Shown here: positions 57,081-64,000 of the stretch, piece by piece
Layout: every line of letters begins with the position of its first letter
How positions within the stretch are numbered: the stretch's first letter is position 1
Source: an uncultured Alphaproteobacteria bacterium
GTDB lineage: Bacteria; Pseudomonadota; Alphaproteobacteria; Micropepsales; Micropepsaceae
Reading direction: 5' to 3'
DNA length: 64,000 bases
NCBI GenBank assembly: GCA_903862715.1
Contig: CAIOYY010000100.1
Coordinates: 1-64,000, forward strand
Made by a program: the position numbers and the translations under genes
The notes under the pieces: model-generated
Databases searched by the model: none
Told to the model about the DNA's origin: nothing
What the model saw: only the letters and a program-made list of their open reading frames with translations

Positions 57081-60000
57081 ATGCGGAGCCGCCATTTTCA
57101 GCGTGTGGGCCTCACTCTAGGAGCGGTCCTCGCAGCTGTGCTTTTTTTCATGGGTGGCGCAGCCTTGCGCCTGCTCATGGGGCCGATTTCGCTCGGACCT
57201 TTTTCCGGCGCGATTGAAGACGCCGTCAACCGCTCCCTCACTGGACTCGTCGTGCGATTCGATCAGGCCGCGCTCGAATGGTCGCGCGCCGACGGACAGA
57301 TCAATCTCGTTATCCTCGGCACCAATGTATTCGACGCCACCGGACGTATTGTGGCGCAGGCGCCGAAATCCGATCTCGATTTCGATGCGGCGTCTCTTCT
57401 GTCGGGTGAGTTTGCGCTGAAACGCTTCGCGCTGCTCGGCGTTCAGCTCACCGCCGTGCGCGATACGGAAGGAACATTGAAGCTCGGCTTCGGTCCGGCG
57501 CAGGGAGATGTGGATCTTCTGGAGGTGATCCGCAAGACCTTGGAAGGCGGCGAGAGTGGTCCCGGTTCGCTAGAAACCTTCTCCATCCAGGATGCGCGTC
57601 TCGCCTTTCGCGACGACATCACCGGTCTCTTTGTCATTTCTCCGGATGTGAGTTTCACCGTCGAAAACAGGGACGGTGCGTTCACCGCGACCCTTGACGC
57701 CGAAGTCGAGATTTCAGGCGCCCCCGCGCAGCTCGATGCCGTCGCCACGCTCGATACCAATGGCATGCCGCAAAACGGTACGGTCAGCATTGAGGGACTC
57801 GACTTTGCGGCGCTTGCCGCCAACAGCGAAAAATTCGCGGCGCTAGCGCCCTATGCCTTGAAGGCGAATGTTTCCTCGAATTACCGCCTCGGAGAAGACG
57901 GACAAATCGCCGATGCGAGTCTGACCTTCGCGGCCGCGGGGCAGATTTCGCCGCCGGGAATGGACAAGACCTATCAGGTCGATGCGCTCGAGATTGAGGG
58001 CGCCTATGTCGGCATCGATCATCGCGTCGTTTTCGACCGCGCACATATTTCGGGTCCGAACGGAAACGCCGATGCCAGCGGCGTCGTGGATTTCGTCTGG
58101 GGCGAAGCGGGGCTTGTCTCGCTTGCGGTCGATCTCGCCGCCGAAAACGTGCTCCTCGACGAACCTGACCTGTTTGCCGATCCCTTCGCTCTGGATTCTC
58201 TCATCGTGTCGGCGGCGTTTGATGCCGCCACACGGGAGGTCGCCGTCGAGCAATTGCGTCTTGCGGGCAATGGCCTGGACGCAGAGTTTGAAGGAACGAC
58301 GGCTTTTCCCGAAGGCATGACGCCCGCGATTTCCGTTACCGGAACGATAGCAAAATTGTCTGTAGCGGATGCGCTGCGCGTGTGGCCGCTCATCGTGGGA
58401 CGCGGCGCCCGCAACTGGATCGCCGACAATGTATCCGAAGGTATGATGGGACCCTTGGGCATTGCCGCCGATATTCCGGCAGGCATCATCGGTGCGGGAC
58501 CTTTGCCGCAGGAAGCGTTGACGCTGACCTTTCCGGTCGAGGGCGTTGCCGCCAATTACATGCGGGGCCTGACGCCCGTCACCGAACTGAACGGCGAAGG
58601 CACGCTCACCGGTAATACATTCCAGATGACGGTGGTGGACGCGAAGATCGGACCCTTGTTGGTTACAGGTGGGACGATGATCATTCCCGATCTGCACATT
58701 CCGCAGCCGCCGGGCAATATCAAAGCCAGCGTAACGGGCTCGATGGTCGACGTGCTGACCCTGATCGACATGGAGCCGCTCGGCTATCCGACGCGATTTC
58801 GTGTAAGACCGCAGGATGTGAGCGGCACGGCGATGGTGGATCTCGATGTGTCGCTGCCCATGCGGCGCAATCTCGCCATCGAAGAAGTGCGCATTGCCGT
58901 CACCACGCAGGTCGAGGGGCTGGGTCTACCGATCCAGGCGACACGTATGCTCAGTGGTGCGAACGCGACCATCATGGTCGACAATGATCATCTTACGGCG
59001 GAAGGCACCGGTGCGCTGAACGACGTGCCGATGCAATTCGCATGGGAAGAAGTTTTCGCGGGCGAGGATGAAATCACCACGCGCGTGGATGTCAGCGGTA
59101 CGCTGGACGAAGAGGCGCGCGGGCGCTTGCGCCTGACCACTCCGGAATGGCTCTCGGGGCCGGTTGAAGTGAGCGCGAACTTTACGGGCAGACGCTTCGA
59201 TTTTCGTGAAGCCGAAGTGACCGCCGATCTGAGCGCCGTGAGCATCGATCTTGAGGCGATCAATCTCGTCAAGGAATCGGGCGCACCCATGACCGGGACG
59301 GGAACGGTCGCCTTCCTCGAAGGGGGCGCGGCGCATATCGGCAATATGCGGGTTACGGGCGGCGATATTTCTCTCACAGGCGAACTTGATCTCGATGCGA
59401 CCGGCAGGCTTGTTGCGGCGTCGCTACCCTCTGTGCGCTATGGCGAAGTGGGCGATCTCAGCATTTTGCTTGATGCGGCGCCGGGAATGGCGCCGTCCTG
59501 GCGTATTGCCGGGCGCAGCCTGGATGCGAGCCGAATCTTTGCAGATGACGAAGAGGCGGAGCCGCCGGCGGAAGTCGCCGCTGAAGAAAGAAAGCCCCTC
59601 GCGCCGATCACGCTAATCGCGGACATGGACAGCGTTCTGCTGCGTGAAGGCGTTACGTTGCGCGATGTCGCGTTCCGTCTCGGCATCAGCGAAGGCGAGC
59701 GGCTCACCGACTTTTATATCGATGCCCAGGGGCCGGGTGACGGGATCATCGAAGGCCGATTTGTCCGCGGCGAGACCCGTGGCATCACGCTGCACTCGGA
59801 CAATGCAGGTGAGTTCGTCGAGGCATTCACGGGCTTTCAGTCGTTGCACGACGGGGAAATCGACATCGAAGCGAGTTTCCGTCCCGACACCGAAGCGTTA
59901 TCGACGGTGCCGGGTCCGGATTACAGCGGCACGATACGCATCACGAATTTCACGGTCGTGGACCAACCCTTCGTAGCACGTCTGTTTTCCATCGGCTCGC

Positions 60001-60395
60001 TCGACGGACCGTTGCGTCTGTTGCAGGGCGACGGCATTCCGTTTTCCGAACTGGAAGCGCCCTTTGTGGCACACGGCGGGAACGTCGCGCTGCGCGACGG
60101 CACCGCGTCGGGCATGGCGATGGGCCTGTCGTTTCAGGGCGTGATCGACCGCGACAATGACACCATGGATGTGAATGGTTCGCTGGTGCCGTTGTTCGGG
60201 CTGAACAATATGCTGGGAGCGCTGCCCATTGTTGGAGATATTCTGGTGTCGAAGGAAGGTGAAGGCATTATCGGACTCACCTATGCGGCGCGCGGCGATC
60301 TCGATGAACCGCAGGTGATGGTCAATCCGCTCTCGGTTCTGACGCCGGGCATTTTTCGCCGCATGTTCGAATTTGGCGGACCACCGCCGGAATAA
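57081..60395 (+). CDS. Large AsmA/YhdP-like membrane-associated protein
   Basis: This 1104-residue protein has one N-terminal helix (about residues 10-32) and then a long beta-rich region, with the YhdP/DUF3971-like core in the middle and an AsmA-like C-terminal domain ending in LFGLNNMLGALPIVGDILVSKEGEGIIGLTY. Such proteins bridge the inner and outer membranes and take part in phospholipid transport. Start choice is open: ATG 57081, or TTG 57075 (GGAG five bases upstream), or TTG 57057. It lies between divergent bcp and convergent tyrS. Confidence 0.88.
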   Translation: MRSRHFQRVGLTLGAVLAAVLFFMGGAALRLLMGPISLGPFSGAIEDAVNRSLTGLVVRFDQAALEWSRADGQINLVILGTNVFDATGRIVAQAPKSDLDFDAASLLSGEFALKRFALLGVQLTAVRDTEGTLKLGFGPAQGDVDLLEVIRKTLEGGESGPGSLETFSIQDARLAFRDDITGLFVISPDVSFTVENRDGAFTATLDAEVEISGAPAQLDAVATLDTNGMPQNGTVSIEGLDFAALAANSEKFAALAPYALKANVSSNYRLGEDGQIADASLTFAAAGQISPPGMDKTYQVDALEIEGAYVGIDHRVVFDRAHISGPNGNADASGVVDFVWGEAGLVSLAVDLAAENVLLDEPDLFADPFALDSLIVSAAFDAATREVAVEQLRLAGNGLDAEFEGTTAFPEGMTPAISVTGTIAKLSVADALRVWPLIVGRGARNWIADNVSEGMMGPLGIAADIPAGIIGAGPLPQEALTLTFPVEGVAANYMRGLTPVTELNGEGTLTGNTFQMTVVDAKIGPLLVTGGTMIIPDLHIPQPPGNIKASVTGSMVDVLTLIDMEPLGYPTRFRVRPQDVSGTAMVDLDVSLPMRRNLAIEEVRIAVTTQVEGLGLPIQATRMLSGANATIMVDNDHLTAEGTGALNDVPMQFAWEEVFAGEDEITTRVDVSGTLDEEARGRLRLTTPEWLSGPVEVSANFTGRRFDFREAEVTADLSAVSIDLEAINLVKESGAPMTGTGTVAFLEGGAAHIGNMRVTGGDISLTGELDLDATGRLVAASLPSVRYGEVGDLSILLDAAPGMAPSWRIAGRSLDASRIFADDEEAEPPAEVAAEERKPLAPITLIADMDSVLLREGVTLRDVAFRLGISEGERLTDFYIDAQGPGDGIIEGRFVRGETRGITLHSDNAGEFVEAFTGFQSLHDGEIDIEASFRPDTEALSTVPGPDYSGTIRITNFTVVDQPFVARLFSIGSLDGPLRLLQGDGIPFSELEAPFVAHGGNVALRDGTASGMAMGLSFQGVIDRDNDTMDVNGSLVPLFGLNNMLGALPIVGDILVSKEGEGIIGLTYAARGDLDEPQVMVNPLSVLTPGIFRRMFEFGGPPPE

Positions 60396-60497
60396 ATGGG
60401 CCCGACGACCATGGTGCCTGTGGCCCCGTCGTCACCTGCTCAAACAGCGCCGGGCGGTGCGGCGAATTCCGCGCCGATACAGACCGAGTAGTGCGGG

Positions 60498-61769
60498 CTA
60501 AACCGGTTTGACGAGAACATGCTTCTTGCGTCCGACCGAAAGCTTGATGACGCCTTCGGCGGTGAGGTCCGCGAGCGATACCGCTGCCTTCACGTCGGAA
60601 ACCGCTTCGTCGTTCACGCGCAATCCGCCGCCCTGAATGAAGCGCCGCGCTTCGCCGGAAGATGCGGTCAGGCCGCTGAGCTGCGCGAGCGTCGTAAGCG
60701 GCAATCCTTCCGAAAGCCGCGCACGCTCAATTTCGAAGGTCGGTAGCCCCTCGGCGATGCCCCCTTCCTCGAAGGTGCGGCGCGCGGTTTCAGCGGCGTC
60801 GTTCGCGGCTGCGTCGCCGTGCAGCATGCGCGTGGTCTCATTAGCGAGGATCTTCTTCGCCTCGTTGCGCTCGGCGCCGCCCAAATTTTCCAGCCGCGTA
60901 ATTTCGGCCTCGGGCAGTTCGGTGAACAAGCGCAGGAAGCGTCCGACATCGGCGTCTTCGACATTGCGCCAGAACTGCCAGTAGTCGTAGGGGCTCAGCA
61001 TATCCGCGTTCAGCCACACCGCGCCCTTCGCGGTTTTCCCCATCTTGGCGCCGGATGCGGTGGTGATGAGCGGCGACGTCACGCCGAACAATTCGGCTTC
61101 CGCCACGCGACGGCCGAGATCGATACCGTTGACGATGTTGCCCCATTGATCGGAGCCGCCGAGCTGCAGCGTGCAGCCATAGCGCCGGAACAGCTCGACG
61201 AAATCATAAGCCTGCAGGATCATGTAATTGAATTCGAGGAAGGACAGCGGCTGATCGCGTTCTAAGCGGAGCTTTACCGAATCCATCGTCAGCATGCGGT
61301 TGACGGAGAAGTGGCGCCCGACATCGCGTAAGAACGGAATATATTCGAGCTTGTCCAGCCAATCGGCATTGTCGACCATGATGGCGTCGGACGGGCCGTC
61401 CCCGAAAGTCAGGAAGCGCTCAAAGCATTTGCGTATGCTCTGCTTGTTGGCCTCGATCTGCTCATTGGTGAGCAATGACCGCATGTCATCCTTGCCCGAG
61501 GGATCACCGACTTTTGTGGTCCCGCCGCCCATGACGACGATGGGGCGATGGCCGCTCTGTTGCAGCCGGCGCAAAATCATGATTTGCGACAGGCTCCCGA
61601 TATGAAGGCTGGGCGCGGTGCAATCGAAGCCGATATATCCCGTCACATGTTCTTTCTGCAGCCGGGCGTCGAGCCCGCCTGCATCGGTGCAGTCCTGCAA
61701 CTGGCCGCGCTCGGCCAGGAGGCCGAGAAACGAAGAACGGTATTGATGTGAAGGGTTGGACATTGGCAT
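60498..61769 (-). CDS. tyrS: Tyrosyl-tRNA synthetase
   Basis: This class I synthetase charges tRNA-Tyr. The 423-residue protein has the HIGH-like motif HIGSLSQI in [11 protein letters not shown], the KMSKS-like [15 protein letters not shown], the substrate region [23 protein letters not shown], and an S4 RNA-binding domain at the C-terminus with [14 protein letters not shown]. Two nearby methionines (61769 and 61763) could be the start. It is divergent from anmK with a 36-bp gap. Confidence 0.97.
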   Translation of the reverse strand: MPMSNPSHQYRSSFLGLLAERGQLQDCTDAGGLDARLQKEHVTGYIGFDCTAPSLHIGSLSQIMILRRLQQSGHRPIVVMGGGTTKVGDPSGKDDMRSLLTNEQIEANKQSIRKCFERFLTFGDGPSDAIMVDNADWLDKLEYIPFLRDVGRHFSVNRMLTMDSVKLRLERDQPLSFLEFNYMILQAYDFVELFRRYGCTLQLGGSDQWGNIVNGIDLGRRVAEAELFGVTSPLITTASGAKMGKTAKGAVWLNADMLSPYDYWQFWRNVEDADVGRFLRLFTELPEAEITRLENLGGAERNEAKKILANETTRMLHGDAAANDAAETARRTFEEGGIAEGLPTFEIERARLSEGLPLTTLAQLSGLTASSGEARRFIQGGGLRVNDEAVSDVKAAVSLADLTAEGVIKLSVGRKKHVLVKPV

Positions 61770-61805
61770 GTGCTATCAGAAAATGACGGCGAGGCTGTAT
61801 CACGA

Positions 61806-62930
61806 ATGACGGAATCGAAGAAAGATGGCGTCCTGAAAGTCATCGGTCTGATGAGCGGAACCTCGCTCGACGGCGTCGATGCGGCGATCCTGGATACGGA
61901 TGGAGAAAGCGTGGCCATTCCCGGTCCCGCCTTCACACGGCCCTATGATCCGGAATTGCGGGCGCTTTTGCGCCGGGCACTGGATGAGGCGGTGAATGTC
62001 GCCGTGGGCGCTGAATTACCCGAAACGATTCGGGAGGCCGAGCGCCGGATGACCGAGGCCCATGCCGAGGCGGTGAAGGCGCTTCTGAAAGAAGCTAGGC
62101 TCGAGCCGGGCGCCATCGCCTATGTGGGCTTCCACGGCCAGACCATTCTGCATCGGCCACGCGAACGGCGCACCTGGCAGATTGGCGACGGCGCGATGCT
62201 GGCGCGTCTGACCGGCATACCGGTGGTGAATGATTTTCGCAGCGCCGATGTAGCGGCCGGCGGGCAGGGCGCTCCCCTGGCGCCGCTCTATCATGAGGCG
62301 CGGGCACTCAGCGTCAACGCGAAGCCGCCGATGGTGGTGCTGAATATCGGGGGCGTCGCCAACATCACCTATATCGGTGCGGACGGCGAACTCATCGCGT
62401 TCGATACCGGTCCCGGTAATGCGGCGATCGACGACTGGATGATGAAACACACAGGCGAACCGATGGACCGCGATGGCGCTTTCGCCAACAAGGGCGCAGT
62501 CGATCAGGACCGTGTGGTCGGGATGCTGTCGCATCCTTATTTTGTGGTGCCGCCGCCGAAATCGCTCGACCGCCTGGATTTCGGCCATGCCTTTGTCGAC
62601 GGGCTATCCCCCGAAGACGGCGCCGCCACGCTTACGGCGCTGACCGCGCTTTCGATTGTGCGCGGAACCGAACATTTTCCGGTCAAGGAACGGGGCTGGA
62701 TCGTCACCGGCGGCGGACGCAACAACCCCGCATTGATGCAGGCATTACGCGGACTCTTGCGCGCGCCGGTTCTGGAAGCGGAAAAGGCGGGATGGCGCGG
62801 CGATTCCCTTGAGGCGGAAGCCTTTGCCTATCTGGCGATGCGCAGCGTGAAAGGTTTGCCGCTCAGCTATCCCACCACCACCGGCGTGCCGTCTCCGGCC
62901 ACCGGCGGAGTGTTGCATCGGCCCCAATAA
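61806..62930 (+). CDS. anmK: Anhydro-N-acetylmuramic acid kinase
   Basis: This enzyme opens and phosphorylates anhydro-MurNAc released during wall turnover, giving MurNAc-6-P for recycling. The 374-residue protein has GLMSGTSLDGVDAAI at the start, VGFHGQTILHRPRE, FDTGPGNAAIDDWM and IVTGGGRNNPALM, all family motifs. The frame is open to 61770, but ATG 61806 (MTESKKDG) fits the family. It fits with the wall enzymes nearby (amiC, mrcA, M23). Confidence 0.97.
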   Translation: MTESKKDGVLKVIGLMSGTSLDGVDAAILDTDGESVAIPGPAFTRPYDPELRALLRRALDEAVNVAVGAELPETIREAERRMTEAHAEAVKALLKEARLEPGAIAYVGFHGQTILHRPRERRTWQIGDGAMLARLTGIPVVNDFRSADVAAGGQGAPLAPLYHEARALSVNAKPPMVVLNIGGVANITYIGADGELIAFDTGPGNAAIDDWMMKHTGEPMDRDGAFANKGAVDQDRVVGMLSHPYFVVPPPKSLDRLDFGHAFVDGLSPEDGAATLTALTALSIVRGTEHFPVKERGWIVTGGGRNNPALMQALRGLLRAPVLEAEKAGWRGDSLEAEAFAYLAMRSVKGLPLSYPTTTGVPSPATGGVLHRPQ

Positions 62931-62937
62931 CGATTCT

Positions 62938-63018
62938 CGCCATGGCCACAAGCCGAGGCCGCCATCCAACTTTTTTGTGCATGGAAGTTGGGTGGCCGGG
63001 GCAAGCCCGGCCATGACG
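62938..63018. repeat. Intergenic palindromic repeat, family A, copy 2
   Basis: This copy matches 3110-3186: the same arms (GCCATCCAACTTTT / AAGTTGGGTGGC and CATGGCC / GGCCATGAC), with a different centre. It lies between the convergent anmK and alpha/beta hydrolase genes and could stop both transcripts. Confidence 0.75.
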
Positions 63019-63029
63019 CATCAAAATAT

Positions 63030-63683
63030 TTAACGGCCTTCGGGGTTGGCCATACGGTTGCGGGCATATTCCTCGACGATTTCGAGCACATCGTCGGTGT
63101 GATTGTCGAAGAAATGGTTTGCGCCTTCGACCTTGGTGTAGGTGATCTTGATTCCCTTTTGCGCCGTCAGGCGGTCGACGAGCTTCTGCACGTCGGCTTC
63201 CGGTACGACCGAGTCTTTCGTGCCGTGCACGATGACGCCCGAGGTGGGGCAGGGCGCGAGAAAGGCGAAATCATACATATTCGGCTGCGGGGCGATGGAA
63301 ACGAAGCCGGTGATTTCCGGGCGGCGCATCAGCAGCTGCATGCCGATCCAGGCACCGAACGACACGCCGACGACCCAGCAGAAGGACGGATTGGGATAGA
63401 GCGTCGCCATCCAGTCGAGTACGGCGGCGGCATCGGACAATTCGCCTGCGCCATTGTCGAACGAGCCCTGGCTGCGGCCGACCCCGCGGAAATTGAAGCG
63501 CACGGTGGTGCAGCCGAGATTATGGAAGCGATGATACAGGTCGTAGATCAGCGGATTGTTCATCGTCCCGCCGAATTGCGGGTGGGTATGGAGAATGAGC
63601 GCCATCGGGGCGTTGGGCGCTTTTTGCCGCATATAACGGGCTTCGATGCGCCCCGCCGGGCCGGGAAGGATAATGTCGGGCAT
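63030..63683 (-). CDS. Alpha/beta hydrolase
   Basis: This 217-residue alpha/beta hydrolase has HTHPQFGGTMNN near the start, FNFRGVGRSQG, the nucleophile elbow GVSFGA (Ser), and a late GANHFFDN with the catalytic His. The Asp is probably in HGTKDSVVPE. This is the small KANL3/Tex30-like hydrolase group common in proteobacteria. The substrate is unknown. It converges on anmK and is divergent from iscR. Confidence 0.92.
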   Translation of the reverse strand: MPDIILPGPAGRIEARYMRQKAPNAPMALILHTHPQFGGTMNNPLIYDLYHRFHNLGCTTVRFNFRGVGRSQGSFDNGAGELSDAAAVLDWMATLYPNPSFCWVVGVSFGAWIGMQLLMRRPEITGFVSIAPQPNMYDFAFLAPCPTSGVIVHGTKDSVVPEADVQKLVDRLTAQKGIKITYTKVEGANHFFDNHTDDVLEIVEEYARNRMANPEGR

Positions 63684-63814
63684 AGGCTCTTTCTCTGGCT
63701 CGAGGGAATAATGGGCGTGCCGGGCACGGAAAGGCGGCTTACCGCTCCGCGGACGTCGAATAAACTTAATAAAAACAGTATGTTAGAAAGTTTTCTCCGC
63801 GTCTCGCCGAATTC

Positions 63815-63843
63815 TTGACTAGTATACTCAGGAATTCTATATC
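63815..63843 (+). promoter_or_regulatory. iscR promoter, possibly with an IscR site
   Basis: TTGACT (63815-63820), a 17-bp spacer and TATATC (63838-63843) form a good promoter about 100 bp upstream of iscR. The spacer has GACTAGTATACTC, a short dyad that resembles parts of IscR-type sites, so self-repression at the spacer is plausible but not proven. Confidence 0.6.
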
Positions 63844-63945
63844 CCGGGGACCGCCGGAAGGCGGCGATTGCTGCTTCTTACTACATCGGTGGGTTGGCGT
63901 GGCAAGAGAATGTGATGTTTTCCGCCGAAACTTGAGGTGCCAAAG

Positions 63946-64000
63946 GTGAAACTGAGTACAAGAGGGCGTTATGCGGTGATGGCCATGGCCGATCTCGCCC
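63946..64000 (+). CDS. iscR: IscR, Rrf2-family regulator, 5' part only
   Basis: This is the start of the iron-sulfur cluster regulator. GTG 63946 opens MKLSTRGRYAVMAMADLA, the typical winged-helix start of IscR, with GAGG eight bases upstream. The gene runs off the right edge after 18 codons. Rrf2 proteins sense Fe-S clusters and control isc/suf genes, so those genes are probably next. Confidence 0.88.
   Translation, partial: MKLSTRGRYAVMAMADLA

Overview
The window is a 64 kb stretch of a chromosome from an alphaproteobacterium. It is GC-rich and densely packed with housekeeping genes. The evidence for this placement is the aa3 oxidase cluster order (coxB-ctaD-ctaB-small ORF-ctaG-ctaE-DUF983-SURF1), the plant-type gshA next to rsmE, the aroQ-accB-accC-aat / mlaD-NDUFA12 block, the class II ribonucleotide reductase, and the rne / amiC-mrcA-prfB neighbourhood. 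These arrangements are typical of Hyphomicrobiales-like lineages, but I cannot name a genus from sequence alone.

Layout. 1-4.6 kb: the 3' end of rsmE, then gshA, a small membrane protein, pirin and tldD. 4.7-11.1 kb: the complete cytochrome c oxidase structural and assembly operon. 11.2-17.5 kb: thrC, an M16 peptidase, a GNAT and a large membrane-bound EAL protein with a degenerate GGDEF. 17.5-23.6 kb: yqgE, a Prx5-type peroxiredoxin, rnhA-thrB-ispH, a lipoprotein and argS. 23.7-28.8 kb: a tandem glycine riboswitch and the gcvT-H-PA-PB glycine-cleavage operon, with an OmpA-like lipoprotein downstream. 29-34 kb: a pentapeptide-repeat protein, two TetR-type operator-like palindromes and nrdJ. 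34.4-41 kb: the NDUFA12-like protein, mlaD, a DUF2155 protein that overlaps aat tail to tail, DoxX, accC-accB-aroQ, a fused thiS-thiG and a GNAT. 41-46 kb: a DsbA-like protein, an M48 protease and RNase E with a long leader. 46.7-48.8 kb: a beta-helix protein whose Tat-type signal is out of frame. 49-54.3 kb: amiC, mrcA and prfB, the last with a programmed +1 frameshift. 54.3-64 kb: bactofilin and an M23 peptidase, bcp, an AsmA/YhdP-like giant, tyrS, anmK, an alpha/beta hydrolase, and the start of iscR with its promoter.

The genes serve respiration, amino-acid and one-carbon metabolism, cell-wall growth and recycling (amiC, mrcA, anmK, bactofilin/M23), and redox defence (gshA, Prx, bcp, DsbA). 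I saw no tRNA, rRNA, CRISPR array, insertion sequence or prophage. I found no clearly new multi-gene system. The most interesting items are regulatory or structural: the orphan 34-bp palindrome at 30050-30083, the riboswitch with a visible start-masking hairpin, the prfB recoding site, the frameshifted beta-helix gene inserted between rne and amiC, the 208-bp antisense overlap of aat with the DUF2155 gene, the thiS-thiG fusion, and a series of TTGA stop/start junctions.
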